A DNA stretch of 64,000 nucleotides from Thermotoga profunda AZM34c06 (GCF_000828675.1 NZ_AP014510.1:1817413-1881412), one strand, 5' to 3'. Shown: positions 8,637 to 17,243, numbered from the stretch's first letter. A program made the numbers and translations. Notes: generated by a model not told the origin, from the sequence alone.

Positions 8637-9392
8637 TTAATTATCTTTATAATAACTTTGATTTTCTAAGAGTTGTTCCTGTGGAACGTCTTTCAATTCT
8701 CTTGCTGGGATTCCAGCATACACTTTTTTAGGAGGCACATTTCTTGTTACAACAGCACCTGCAGCGATAAGGGCATCTTCACCAATTTCTATACCAGGTA
8801 AAATAGTTGCATTCGCTCCTATTCTTGCACCTTTTCGAATTGTTGGACCTTTGAAATATTTCTTTCTTTCTTCTGTTCGTCCAAGAAAGTTGTCGTTTGT
8901 AAAAGTGACCTCAGGGGCTATGAAACAGTAATCTTCGATTGTTGACATGGCAGTGATATATGCTTCTGTTTCTATCTTTACATATCTTCCTATCGTTGTT
9001 TTATTTTCAACGGCTACTCCTCTACCTATTACTGTATATTCTCCAATCACCACATCTTCTCGAATGCTGGCAAGATCTCCAACGAAAACATAGTCCTTCA
9101 AAGATGCGCCTCGATAGATAACACAATTTGCACCTATCGTCACATATTTTCCTATGATTAAAGCTGGAAGAGTTTTCTTTTCAGTAGTTGCTGATATAGT
9201 AGCTTTGAAGGGTTCCTTGCCCAAGATGGTATTATCTCCAATTATACAGCCTTCACCAACCACGGTATCTTTTTTGATCACCACGTTGTGTCCAACGGTC
9301 ACATTGCTATTTATAACTACACCATCTTCAATTACCACATTGTGTCCAAGGATTACATTTTCACCGATTTTCGCATTTGATGAAATATACAC
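8637..9392 (-). CDS. Left-handed beta-helix acyltransferase (WlbB/WbpD-like)
   Basis: About 251 residues made largely of hexapeptide repeats (IGENVILGHNVVIEDGV and so on), the hallmark of trimeric LpxA-like N- or O-acetyltransferases. NDNFLGRTEERKKYFKGP followed by IGANATILPGIEIGEDALIAAGAVVT is characteristic of amino-sugar N-acetyltransferases used in surface polysaccharide synthesis. The exact sugar substrate cannot be read. A TTG at 9410 opens the frame, but the best start is GTG 9390-9392, 8 bases after AGGAG (9401-9405). It stands alone on the minus strand, next to a pseudogene. Confidence 0.82.
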   Translation of the reverse strand: MYISSNAKIGENVILGHNVVIEDGVVINSNVTVGHNVVIKKDTVVGEGCIIGDNTILGKEPFKATISATTEKKTLPALIIGKYVTIGANCVIYRGASLKDYVFVGDLASIREDVVIGEYTVIGRGVAVENKTTIGRYVKIETEAYITAMSTIEDYCFIAPEVTFTNDNFLGRTEERKKYFKGPTIRKGARIGANATILPGIEIGEDALIAAGAVVTRNVPPKKVYAGIPARELKDVPQEQLLENQSYYKDN

Positions 9393-9577
9393 GCACATCA
9401 CTCCTGACAAGATGATAGCATAGATTGCATTGAAACGTTATGATTAACTCAACGTAACAATATTCGATAAACAAGCGAAAGACTCATATGGACCTAAAAA
9501 GATGACGATAAACATCAAAAAAATCATTAATGATGAGGAATTTTTTTAATTTTTGGGGTATGTAACTTCGTATATTA

Positions 9578-9583
9578 TATAAT
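9578..9583 (+). promoter_or_regulatory. -10 element upstream of the orphan transcript
   Basis: A perfect TATAAT at 9578-9583. The nearest -35-like hexamer is TTGGGG at 9553-9558, 19 bases away. A start near 9590 would open the candidate RNA described next. Confidence 0.5.
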
Positions 9584-9589
9584 GGAGAG

Positions 9590-9896
9590 TAATGCCTGGG
9601 CAGCTGTGTGCACACGGTAAAGTGTACATCGGGATAGGTCTAAGCTGTTGGAGATTTGTTGGTCAATTCAAGACAAAGAAAACTTTCCACAAAACAATAC
9701 CATTGGAAAAAATAAAAAACACTCAGATGATTATGAAAACTTGTATCAAATTATGTATTTAGAAAAGAGTTCAAAAAAATCTACAGGAAAAACCTTTTTG
9801 ATCGATGATGCGAGAAAAATATGTTTTAAAATCAACTCAATGAGAGTATCTAAAAAGAATAACTATAAAAGCGGTCCTTGAGTGACCGCTTTTTTG
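9590..9896 (+). ncRNA. Candidate orphan non-coding RNA
   Basis: A roughly 300-base unit between a TATAAT box and a strong terminator, with no convincing gene. The first ~80 bases are relatively G+C-rich and fold locally: GTGCACAC pairs with GTGTACAT across a GGTAAA loop with one mismatch, flanked by CAGCT (9601-9605) and AGCTG (9643-9647) which can pair. The remaining ~200 bases are A-rich. An open frame from TTG 9648 (77 residues, Lys/Asn-rich) stops inside the terminator loop at 9881 and resembles nothing I recognise. It is not tmRNA, SRP RNA or RNase P RNA by their hallmark motifs. It could be a regulatory RNA, an unusual riboswitch leader, or a decayed gene. Confidence 0.4.
9869..9896. 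terminator. Bidirectional Rho-independent terminator
   Basis: AAGCGGTC and GACCGCTT form an 8-bp stem with a 7-base loop, followed by a T run on the plus strand. Read on the minus strand the same stem is followed by TTTTA, so it can also end the deaminase transcript that stops at 9924. Confidence 0.85.
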
Positions 9897-9923
9897 TTGC
9901 TCAAAAGATTTTGAAAATTCATA

Positions 9924-10532
9924 TCAACAGTAATTTTTGTGAACCACTTCTATGAACTCATTTACATCAATTATTGAATTTACGAGCAAAGTGAAGATAC
10001 CTTCTAAAAGTAATTTTCTTGCCGTTAGATATTCCTTTTCATAATATTTTAAGTACATTTCCCAAAAACCACCCCTGTGTATATATTCTTTGTCCTCAAG
10101 AAAACCTATCAACACCGCTTGAACAATTTGAAGATCTTGATTATGTTGTATCTTCATTTTCTTTCGGCTGTAGTATTCCGTTGATCCATAAAGATTGAGC
10201 CCACCTGCCAAATAATCTTTCATCCCATAGACGATATTTCTAATACCAGACATGTATATGGCGCCGGCACACATCACGCATGGTTCCATGGAACAATAAA
10301 TTGTGTATTTGTTTATATGTTCTCCGTCGAGCTTTGCAAGTGCATTCAGTTCAGCATGAGCGATCGCATTGCCGTAGATTTCCCTGTGTCTACCAGAATC
10401 CTCGTTGATCATATTCCTGCCCCGAGAGATTATCTTTCCCATCTCATCAACTACGATTGAGCCTATCGGCAAACACCCTTTTCTCAAAGATTCCACACAC
10501 ATTTCCACAACGGATAACTCCAAATCGTTCAT
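9924..10532 (-). CDS. Zinc nucleoside/nucleobase deaminase (cytidine-deaminase fold)
   Basis: A 202-residue protein of the TadA/guanine-deaminase family. The zinc site is intact: HAE (about residue 59) and EPCVMCAG (~86-90). TadA proteins are usually ~150-160 residues, so this one has a C-terminal extension of ~45 residues (KYYEKEYLTARKLLLEG...). TadA makes inosine-34 in tRNA-Arg, but members of this fold also deaminate guanine or other bases, so the substrate is uncertain. The ATG follows AAGGAGTG with 5-base spacing. It is a single gene with its own promoter. Confidence 0.8.
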   Translation of the reverse strand: MNDLELSVVEMCVESLRKGCLPIGSIVVDEMGKIISRGRNMINEDSGRHREIYGNAIAHAELNALAKLDGEHINKYTIYCSMEPCVMCAGAIYMSGIRNIVYGMKDYLAGGLNLYGSTEYYSRKKMKIQHNQDLQIVQAVLIGFLEDKEYIHRGGFWEMYLKYYEKEYLTARKLLLEGIFTLLVNSIIDVNEFIEVVHKNYC

Positions 10533-10558
10533 CTGAGCACTCCTTTCTGCACTATGAT

Positions 10559-10567
10559 TTTATACCA
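10559..10567 (-). promoter_or_regulatory. Extended -10 promoter of the deaminase gene
   Basis: On the minus strand TGG-TATAAA forms an extended -10, 27 bases before the ATG at 10532. It is divergent from the riboswitch promoter. Confidence 0.45.
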
Positions 10568-10608
10568 TTGTGTCCATAGAGACATCTTAATAGATTTCAC
10601 GGTCGTGG

Positions 10609-10614
10609 TACAAT
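10609..10614 (+). promoter_or_regulatory. -10 box of the cobalamin riboswitch transcript
   Basis: TACAAT at 10609-10614, with a weak TTAATA 16 bases upstream. The transcript would begin near 10621, about 20 bases before the riboswitch P1 stem. Confidence 0.5.
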
Positions 10615-10641
10615 GAAAAAAGTAAAAAGTAAATAGATAAA

Positions 10642-10787
10642 TGCTGAAAGCTAAGGGAACACCGGTGAAAGTCCGGGGCTGTCCAGCAACCGTGAGTGGG
10701 GACGAAAGCCACACAATTGCCACTGGTTGAAGCTGGGAAGGCGTGGCGAGTAGATTGATCCACAAGCCGGGAGACCTGCTTTGAGCA
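10642..10787 (+). promoter_or_regulatory. Cobalamin (adenosylcobalamin) riboswitch
   Basis: All core elements of the B12 riboswitch are readable in order: GGGAACACCGGTGAAAGTCC, GGGGCTGTCCAGCAACCGT, GTGGGGACGAAAGCCAC, GCCACTGG, GGGAAGGCG, AGTAGATTGATCCACAAGCC and the B12 box AGCCGGGAGACCTGC (10765-10779). P1 is formed by TGCTGAAAGC (10642-10651) and GCTTTGAGCA (10778-10787) with one mismatch. It sits directly upstream of cobO and a terminator, so cofactor binding should shut off corrinoid adenosylation gene expression. Confidence 0.96.
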
Positions 10788-10792
10788 GATTG

Positions 10793-10830
10793 TTTTTCCC
10801 GAAAACTTGGGATTTTTCGGGAAAAATTTT
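10793..10830 (+). terminator. Riboswitch-controlled terminator
   Basis: TTTTTCCCGAAAA and TTTTTCGGGAAAAA form a long perfect stem with a 7-base loop, followed by TTTTG. It lies 6 bases after P1 of the cobalamin riboswitch and 58 bases before cobO, which points to control by transcription termination. Confidence 0.85.
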
Positions 10831-10888
10831 GTTTAGTGTAAACTATCTGAGAGTGTCATTCACAAGATTTGTAAAGGGAGTGATCTCA

Positions 10889-11398
10889 ATGGGCTATGTT
10901 CATGTCTACACAGGTAATGGCAAGGGGAAAACAACGGCGGCATTTGGCCTTGCACTCAGGGCGGCATGTGCGGGTAAGAGTGTTTATATAGGTCAATTCA
11001 TAAAGGGGATGAAATACAGTGAACTTGATGTACCAAAATACATACCAAATATCATCGTTGAACAATTTGGTAGAGGTTGTTTCATCAAAGGCGCTCCTGC
11101 TCAGGAAGACATTGATGCCGCTAAGAATGGGTTTGAGAAGGTTTCAAAGTATATCTTAGATGGTACTTTCGATCTCATTATACTGGACGAAATCAATATC
11201 GCGGTATATCTTAAACTTCTCACAACAGATGAAGTGCTTCAAGTGTTGAAAAACAGAAGCGAACGATCCGAAATAGTTCTCACGGGTCGATATGCACCAA
11301 GAGAGTTTATCGATTATGCAGATCTGGTTTCAGAGATAGTAGAAGTGAAACACTATTACCAAAAAGGTGTACAGGCAAGAAAGGGAATAGAGTTTTAA
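10889..11398 (+). CDS. cobO: Cob(I)yrinic acid a,c-diamide adenosyltransferase
   Basis: A 169-residue CobA/CobO/BtuR-type ATP:corrinoid adenosyltransferase, which attaches the adenosyl group to reduced corrinoids. The P-loop GNGKGKTTAAFG opens the protein (residues ~8-20), with LIILDEIN as Walker B and LTGRYAPREFIDYADLVSE near the end. Homologs are usually ~170-200 residues. The frame is open to 10781 but that part is the riboswitch terminator; ATG 10889 is preceded by AAAGGGAG and is the right start. Control by the upstream B12 riboswitch supports the assignment. No other cobalamin gene is adjacent, so it may serve corrinoid salvage. Confidence 0.95.
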   Translation: MGYVHVYTGNGKGKTTAAFGLALRAACAGKSVYIGQFIKGMKYSELDVPKYIPNIIVEQFGRGCFIKGAPAQEDIDAAKNGFEKVSKYILDGTFDLIILDEINIAVYLKLLTTDEVLQVLKNRSERSEIVLTGRYAPREFIDYADLVSEIVEVKHYYQKGVQARKGIEF

Positions 11399-11461
11399 GG
11401 ATACATATTTGTTGAAATGTGATAAGATTTGGCTATTATCAGTAAAATTGAGAACCAAATT

Positions 11462-11508
11462 AAAAAATCATTCTCGATTATCTCCCACCAGATGATTTTT
11501 TTGATTTA
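11462..11508 (+). terminator. Probable terminator after cobO
   Basis: AAAAAATCAT (11462-11471) and ATGATTTTTT (11492-11501) form a 10-bp A+T-rich stem with a 20-base loop, ending in a T run. The rest of 11399-11560 shows no gene. Confidence 0.55.
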
Positions 11509-11560
11509 TTAATTTATTTTTTTATCTTGTGAACGTTCTTTGATTAAACCTATCTTTCAT

Positions 11561-11589
11561 TTGACTTGGATAAGAGTGGGTGATATACT
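11561..11589 (+). promoter_or_regulatory. Sigma70 promoter of the lipoprotein/subtilase pair
   Basis: TTGACT (11561-11566), a 17-base spacer and TATACT (11584-11589). The ~100-base leader before the ATG at 11697 contains AATTTATA and two TATAAATT copies (about 11602-11634) that could form a hairpin or an operator. Confidence 0.8.
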
Positions 11590-11696
11590 CATAGCGATAA
11601 TTAAATTTATATAATCGTATAAATTTATTATAAATTTCTGGAATTTATCATAACTAAAACACCGATTTCTCACAACTTCATAAAGGGGGTGTATTA

Positions 11697-13550
11697 ATGA
11701 GTAAAAAGTGGTTATTACTGATTGCCGTTGTTGTTTTGGCATTGTATGGATGCCTTGGACCTGCTAATCGTAATCCGCAAGTTTCTCTGATCTATCCAGA
11801 AGATGGTGCACAAGTTGCAGTCCTTGCTTCAACGAAGGCTGTGACGCTCAAATCCACTGCTTCAGATCCCGAAGGACTCTCTCTAACCTTTGATGTTTAT
11901 TTGGGAACGAGTGCTTCAAATCTTTCAAAGATCGCAACTGTTGATGAACCTGAGTACACTGTTAGTGACTTAACGCCAGGACAGACTTACTACTGGAAAG
12001 TCGTCGTTTCAGACGGAACAAATTCCGTACCAAGTCCTGTGTGGAGTTTCACAGTTGGTGGGAATCACTCGTTGATTAAAGTGGCTGATTTTACCACCGG
12101 TCCTGCGACGGTAGGTGCAAAGGTGGAGATCCTTCAAAATGACTCTGTTGTGATTTCTGATCTCACCAACAGCGAAGGCCATGCGGAATTTTACCTACCA
12201 GATGGCAGATATGATATCAAAATCACAGGTGAAGGAAAAGCCACAAGCATGATCTACAATTACGATCCACAGATTGTCGAAAAAATTGAAACACTCTCAA
12301 GAAGACAGATGACTGATAACGATCAAATACCCAATTTAGAAGTAGAAATACTCGATCAGAATAACAATGTCATACCAGATCCAGAGGCAACGACCATCAC
12401 ATTTGATTACATCAAAGTGCATGTGACAAGTGATGTAGTTATCGGCGTATTATACATTGGGCTTGATTATACTCCAAGTGCGGTAGCTCGTGATAGTAGA
12501 GCACTCAATACTTATGAATTCACCACAGGTCTACTCGATATAAGACGTTTTCAAGATGTGACGATTCCAGTTCACGTAGTTGCATATACACCAAATGATA
12601 CACGTGTTGATAAATTGATTTATTTAACAATCAACAGAACCGTTCCAGAAGTTACCGAAAGAATTGCTCCAACAGGTTTATGGTATTATGGATGGACAAG
12701 TGATGTTGATCTTGAATATTATAGCTTGCCAAAGCCTTTTAGAGAATTTCTATCCAAAAATATGCCAAAAGAGATGCAAAAGGAGCTTGAAAATTACAAA
12801 CCAGAACACAACATAACAAATTCGAACATTTTAGTACAACTTGCCTGGACACATGCGCCAAGTACGAACAGAGCTGGTTATAATGTCTATAGATCAACAG
12901 ATCAAGAAAACTGGGAAAAGATCGCCTTTACAACCACTTATTACACTTTTGATAAGGCTGTTGATTTAGTACCAGGTCAAAGATATTATTATACCGTCAG
13001 AACAGTCTACAGAGATGGTTCTGAATCTGGAAATAGTAATATAATAGAAGTCATACCACTTGATCTTTTCAAGGTAAAATTGATCTCACCTGCCGATAAC
13101 CAAACCAATGTTTCAAGAACTCCGACGTTCATATGGGAACCTGTTGACTGGAGAGATAACACTTCAACACCACACATCGGTGGAGATCTCATAGACGATG
13201 AAAATATAATTTTTGTATACTACGGTCCATGGATCTATGACCAAGCGGTGAGTGATCAGCATATCTATTATGGACCCCTAACTGGAACAAACGGACCCAG
13301 CCAAATAAGTATTCCATTTGATCCAACTAGTGGATATTGGATCAGAATATATCCTAATGGTGAAGAAGACTATCAAACTGAACCCCTTGAGAAATTCAAG
13401 ACCTATGAATGGGGGCTTGATGCAGCGTCAGCTTATTATGAAACAGATGACGGACTTTGGATTTCAACAACGATAGACTATGGATATGGTTTTGACAGAT
13501 GGACTAACGAAGCTGACTACTTCAACAGATTCACCACAGGCGAAGAGTGA
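11697..13550 (+). CDS. Surface lipoprotein with Ig/fibronectin-III-like domains
   Basis: A 617-residue predicted lipoprotein. The signal peptide ends in the lipobox LYGC (Cys19). Residues ~27-120 form an Ig/FnIII-like domain (LTFDVYLGTSASNLSKIA, LTPGQTYYWKVVVSDG). Residues ~125-185 resemble a carboxypeptidase-regulatory-like beta sandwich. A second FnIII-like domain lies at ~375-455 (RAGYNVYRSTDQENWEKIA, LVPGQRYYYTVRTVYRDGS), and a final Ig-like part starts SPADNQTNVSRTPTFIWEP. No catalytic domain is visible. The strong GGGGGTG ribosome site precedes ATG 11697. Its stop is 17 bases before the lipoprotein subtilase, so the two probably work together at the cell surface, for example as a binding scaffold and a protease (inference). 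Confidence 0.8.
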   Translation: MSKKWLLLIAVVVLALYGCLGPANRNPQVSLIYPEDGAQVAVLASTKAVTLKSTASDPEGLSLTFDVYLGTSASNLSKIATVDEPEYTVSDLTPGQTYYWKVVVSDGTNSVPSPVWSFTVGGNHSLIKVADFTTGPATVGAKVEILQNDSVVISDLTNSEGHAEFYLPDGRYDIKITGEGKATSMIYNYDPQIVEKIETLSRRQMTDNDQIPNLEVEILDQNNNVIPDPEATTITFDYIKVHVTSDVVIGVLYIGLDYTPSAVARDSRALNTYEFTTGLLDIRRFQDVTIPVHVVAYTPNDTRVDKLIYLTINRTVPEVTERIAPTGLWYYGWTSDVDLEYYSLPKPFREFLSKNMPKEMQKELENYKPEHNITNSNILVQLAWTHAPSTNRAGYNVYRSTDQENWEKIAFTTTYYTFDKAVDLVPGQRYYYTVRTVYRDGSESGNSNIIEVIPLDLFKVKLISPADNQTNVSRTPTFIWEPVDWRDNTSTPHIGGDLIDDENIIFVYYGPWIYDQAVSDQHIYYGPLTGTNGPSQISIPFDPTSGYWIRIYPNGEEDYQTEPLEKFKTYEWGLDAASAYYETDDGLWISTTIDYGYGFDRWTNEADYFNRFTTGEE

Positions 13551-13567
13551 AAAGGGGGTGAGCGAAG

Positions 13568-15271
13568 ATGAAAAAAATCATCGTTTTTCTCAGTTTAATT
13601 TTGGTTTTATTGCTTGCTGGCTGTATGACCAATAGCAAAAGCTCCAATACAGTTGATAATATTGAAAATATCGTTGTTGCCATAGATAAAGATGCGGAAA
13701 TCATGGAAGGAATAATCATAATTGGATATAAAGAAAACAAACAAGATGCAATAGATCTTATAAAATCGATTGATGAGAATGCAGAGATCAGAGCAGATCT
13801 TGAAAAGATCAATGCAATAAGTTTTAAAACATCTGTTTCTTATAAAGAAATGAGAGAAAAGATCATGCAAGAGTTGAAAAACAACATCAGCCTCAGAGAA
13901 AAGATCAAATATGTTGAGCCAAGTTACAAAAGATATTTGATCGAACCTGTCAAGAACGACAACGCAAAAGATTTGCTTGAAAGGACAGTTGCCAAGACGA
14001 AGCAATTTGAACCCGAAGAAGAAGAATATTGGGAATGGCTCTGGGGTATAAGAAAGGTCAAAGCACCTGAAGCGTGGGAACTTGGTCACACCGGTGAAGG
14101 AATAATCGTTGCTGTGATTGATACAGGCGTCGATGGCACCCATCCCGATCTACAAGGTCAACTTGTTGAAGGTTATAGACCTTTGACAGATGAGATTTTA
14201 CCAGCAGCTTCAGATAGTTCTTTTGGTGGCGCACACGGAACTCATGTTGCAGGTACCATTGCCGCAAAGATGGATGGTACAGGCGTTGTTGGGGTTGCAC
14301 CTAATGCAAAAATCATGCCGATAGTGATATTTGATACAGGTGATCCTGAGCCAGGTGGAGATGGAGATTATATAGGTGATGATCTTGTCGCTGTAGGTTT
14401 TATCTGGGCACTTCATAATGGTGCAAGGATCTTTTCAAACAGCTGGGGTGGAAAAGGTTATTCAATTACACTTGCCAATGTTATAAGTGCAGTGATTGAG
14501 AGCGGTGGGGTTGTCGTAGCATCTGCTGGAAATAGTCACACAGATGAGATTCACTATCCTTCATGTTATCCTGGTGTGATAAATGTTGCTGCGAGTACTG
14601 CTGTAGATGGAATAACTAATTTTTCAACTCGTGGTAGATGGATAACAATTGCCGCTCCTGGTGACTTTACGATACTATCTTCCGTGCCACTCTGGGATAC
14701 TACTGAATTTTTCGACTCAGAAAATCCATATGCACTTTATGGTGGTACAAGCATGGCAACGCCACATGTCAGTGGTGTAATAGCCTTGTTATTGCAAAAA
14801 CTCGATGAAGAAAATTCTGATTATACGGTATATCAGATTAGAAAACACATTGCGTCGACAGCGGATGACATAATGGCTATAGGATTTGACCATGACAGCG
14901 GATGGGGACGAGTAAATGCGTACAAAGCACTTACACACCCATTAGATGATGAAAAAGGAGCAAATGTAATTTTCAGTTTCTATTTGCAGGATCAGGAAGG
15001 TGGAATCTATTACGCACCAGAAGTTTATGTAACCATGTATCCACAAAACGATACTGTACCAGTGTATTATGGAAAATCTGACATATACGGCTTTTTACAA
15101 ATGAGCGGTATTGAGCCAGGTGTCTATGATGTTTACATGGCCTTTGGAGATGCTGCCTATTTAGGTTTACCTGTATCCATGCAAATTCCAAGGTACAGAA
15201 AGATCACCGTTATGGATGGATATAATGAATTTATTGAGATGTTCGAATTTCCTGGATTGATTGGTGGTTGA
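13568..15271 (+). CDS. Lipoprotein subtilisin-like serine protease (S8 family)
   Basis: A 567-residue secreted serine peptidase. The lipobox LLAGC places the lipid anchor at Cys19. A propeptide-like region (~30-145) precedes the catalytic domain, which carries Asp185 (AVIDTGVDGTHPDL), His223 (GGAHGTHVAGT), the oxyanion Asn322 (ASAGNSHT) and Ser395 (GGTSMATPHVSG). The last ~100 residues form a beta-rich domain (DQEGGIYYAPEVYVTMYP), probably a cell-surface or substrate-binding module. The architecture is like the fervidolysin group of Thermotogae. It follows the FnIII-like lipoprotein in one operon and is closed by a terminator. It probably degrades extracellular protein for amino-acid supply. 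Confidence 0.93.
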   Translation: MKKIIVFLSLILVLLLAGCMTNSKSSNTVDNIENIVVAIDKDAEIMEGIIIIGYKENKQDAIDLIKSIDENAEIRADLEKINAISFKTSVSYKEMREKIMQELKNNISLREKIKYVEPSYKRYLIEPVKNDNAKDLLERTVAKTKQFEPEEEEYWEWLWGIRKVKAPEAWELGHTGEGIIVAVIDTGVDGTHPDLQGQLVEGYRPLTDEILPAASDSSFGGAHGTHVAGTIAAKMDGTGVVGVAPNAKIMPIVIFDTGDPEPGGDGDYIGDDLVAVGFIWALHNGARIFSNSWGGKGYSITLANVISAVIESGGVVVASAGNSHTDEIHYPSCYPGVINVAASTAVDGITNFSTRGRWITIAAPGDFTILSSVPLWDTTEFFDSENPYALYGGTSMATPHVSGVIALLLQKLDEENSDYTVYQIRKHIASTADDIMAIGFDHDSGWGRVNAYKALTHPLDDEKGANVIFSFYLQDQEGGIYYAPEVYVTMYPQNDTVPVYYGKSDIYGFLQMSGIEPGVYDVYMAFGDAAYLGLPVSMQIPRYRKITVMDGYNEFIEMFEFPGLIGG

Positions 15272-15301
15272 TATCGCTCCTTATAAAACATTAATTACTC
15301 C

Positions 15302-15327
15302 AAAGAGGGGCTCAAGCCCCTCTTTTT
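15302..15327. terminator. Bidirectional terminator
   Basis: AAAGAGGGGC and GCCCCTCTTT form a 10-bp stem with a TCAA loop and T runs on both sides. It separates the subtilase from the convergent chemoreceptor gene. Confidence 0.92.
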
Positions 15328-15340
15328 ATTAACTGTGTTC

Positions 15341-17077
15341 TCAACTCAATCTAAACTTTCTAACCTGTTCAACAAGAGTTTCAGCGATAGAAGATAACTC
15401 TTCAGAAGCACTTGAAACACTTTGACTTGAATCAGCTTGTTGTTTTACTGCTTGAGTCATCTCTTCTATCTGTTGTGCTATGGATGTTATTGACTTTGTT
15501 GCACTGTCCATTGCACTACTCATCTCTTGTGCTGCTGCACTCTGTTCCTGTGCACTCGCTGCTAAACTCTCTATCTGACTACTTATCGTCTCTACTTGTT
15601 TTAGAATATTCATTAACCTTTCTCTTACTACCTCAGATTGTTCTGTTGCCTTCTCTACTACCTTCACCGTCTCAGTTGTAACTATACTCGCTTGTTGTGC
15701 TCCTTGTTGGATCTGATTCAATATCTGTCCTATCTTGTCTGTCGCTTTCTTACTCTCTTCTGCAAGTTTTCTTATCTCATCTGCTACTACTGCAAATCCC
15801 CTACCTGCTTCTCCTGCCCTCGCTGCTTCTATCGCTGCATTCAATGCCAATAAGTTTGTCTGTTCTGCTATTGAGTTTATTGTTTGTACTATCTCTTGTA
15901 TGTTCTTTGCCCTTTCACTTAATTCATTCACTGCCTTCTCTGTTTGTGTTGATTTCTCTTTGGTCTGGTTTATTATCTGTACTATACTCTGTACTGCTTT
16001 CTCTCCTTCTTTGGCTGCATTGTTCACCTCTGATGCTTTTTCTGTTAATCCTTGAGCTGATTTAGATACGTTCTGTGCACTGGCTGCTACTTCTTCTATA
16101 CCACTTGTCACTTCTTGTATCGATGCACTTGCATTCTGTGCTGATTTATTTACTTCTTCCATCTGTGAGGATAATTCTTCACTGGTTGCGCCAAGTTCTT
16201 GAGAAGTCGATGCCAAAACTTGACTTGAAGATGAGATTTTCTGTGAACTGTGGGAGATATCTGATACCATTGTGGATAAATCTTTTTGCATCTTTGCAAG
16301 TGCTCTTGAAAGCCCCTCGAATTCTTTACTTCGAAATTTTGAAGAAATTTTGTAAGTAAGATCTCCTTGAGCTATATTGGCAATGGCAGTTGATATGACA
16401 GAGAATGGTTTTATCAAAATAGCATTGACGAAAAACATTCCAATGATTATTGCTACAACAACGAGTATTGCGGTAAGGATAATATTGTTTTTGACAAAAT
16501 CGCTCTTTGCCTTGTTGATGATCTTGTTTATCTGTTCTTGAGGTACACCAACAAAGAGAATGCCTATGACGTTTCCGCTTTCATCTAATATTGGATCATA
16601 ACCTGTTGCATAATCTTTAGATAGAATCTTGGCTTGTCCAATATATCTTTGTTTTTGAACGATTGGCCTGTATGCCGCACTGTCTTTGCCAAGAAAGGTT
16701 CCAACTGCTCTTGTACTGTCGTCTTTTCTAATAGAAGTGGCAACTCTCAAGAAATCGTCGTCTTTGGCTTGAAAGATCGTGGCAACGATGTTCATCTGCT
16801 TGCTGATTTTGTCTACGACTTCAAACCTATTTTTGATAGCTATTCCGTCTTTATCGACAAGTTCTGAATTCTGTAATCTCAATGTACCATATTCGTCTCT
16901 CACATATTCTCTGAGAACTTCAAGTGCACCGTTTAGCATATTTCTGTACATCTGATTTGAGAGATCAGATGTGACTTTCTGATTTTGACCTGTCGATAAT
17001 ACAATAAATGGAACTAAACTAACGGCAAGGATCACCAGAACAAGTACTATGCCGTAGAATTTCAAAGATAGTTTCAC
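15341..17077 (-). CDS. Methyl-accepting chemotaxis protein with Cache sensor
   Basis: A 578-residue chemoreceptor. A transmembrane segment (~8-30) is followed by a periplasmic Cache-type sensor (~35-190, with [21 protein letters not shown] and [21 protein letters not shown]), a second membrane span (~200-222), a HAMP domain (~222-275) and a long helical signalling domain. The hairpin tip is the standard [35 protein letters not shown]. The GTG start follows AAGGAGGT. No CheR-binding pentapeptide is visible at the C terminus ([11 protein letters not shown]). It is a single gene; its signal is unknown. Confidence 0.95.
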   Translation of the reverse strand: MKLSLKFYGIVLVLVILAVSLVPFIVLSTGQNQKVTSDLSNQMYRNMLNGALEVLREYVRDEYGTLRLQNSELVDKDGIAIKNRFEVVDKISKQMNIVATIFQAKDDDFLRVATSIRKDDSTRAVGTFLGKDSAAYRPIVQKQRYIGQAKILSKDYATGYDPILDESGNVIGILFVGVPQEQINKIINKAKSDFVKNNIILTAILVVVAIIIGMFFVNAILIKPFSVISTAIANIAQGDLTYKISSKFRSKEFEGLSRALAKMQKDLSTMVSDISHSSQKISSSSQVLASTSQELGATSEELSSQMEEVNKSAQNASASIQEVTSGIEEVAASAQNVSKSAQGLTEKASEVNNAAKEGEKAVQSIVQIINQTKEKSTQTEKAVNELSERAKNIQEIVQTINSIAEQTNLLALNAAIEAARAGEAGRGFAVVADEIRKLAEESKKATDKIGQILNQIQQGAQQASIVTTETVKVVEKATEQSEVVRERLMNILKQVETISSQIESLAASAQEQSAAAQEMSSAMDSATKSITSIAQQIEEMTQAVKQQADSSQSVSSASEELSSIAETLVEQVRKFRLS

Positions 17078-17117
17078 AACAATACCTCCTTGTTGCTTTA
17101 TGAGAAATCAAAAATAT

Positions 17118-17146
17118 ATCATAAGCACGAACAGTTGTTTTGTCAA
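17118..17146 (-). promoter_or_regulatory. Sigma70 promoter of the chemoreceptor gene
   Basis: On the minus strand TTGACA (17141-17146), a 17-base spacer and TATGAT (17118-17123), 41 bases before the GTG at 17077. Confidence 0.85.
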
Positions 17147-17243
17147 TGTGTCGAAGGTGAGTCATTTCTCTGTAATGATTTGTATTAGAATACACTCAGA
17201 AACATCCAAGGGGTTTTCATGTTGGTTGTAAGGAGGGGTCGGT

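Noticed and set aside
9648-9881. 77-residue protein-coding gene
   Set aside because: TTG start without a ribosome site, biased Lys/Asn composition, and a stop in the terminator loop. Kept only as an alternative under the candidate RNA.
10529-10765. 78-codon minus-strand open frame ending at the deaminase start
   Set aside because: It runs antisense through the cobalamin riboswitch and has no ribosome site or recognisable product.
13607-14143. 178-codon minus-strand open frame inside the subtilase gene
   Set aside because: It is the shadow of a clear subtilase coding region, rich in Phe, Cys and Ile as shadows of Lys/Glu-rich genes are.
15697-16065. 122-codon plus-strand frame of Leu and Ser opposite the chemoreceptor
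   Set aside because: Low-complexity shadow of the heptad-rich signalling domain; no start context and no homology expected.
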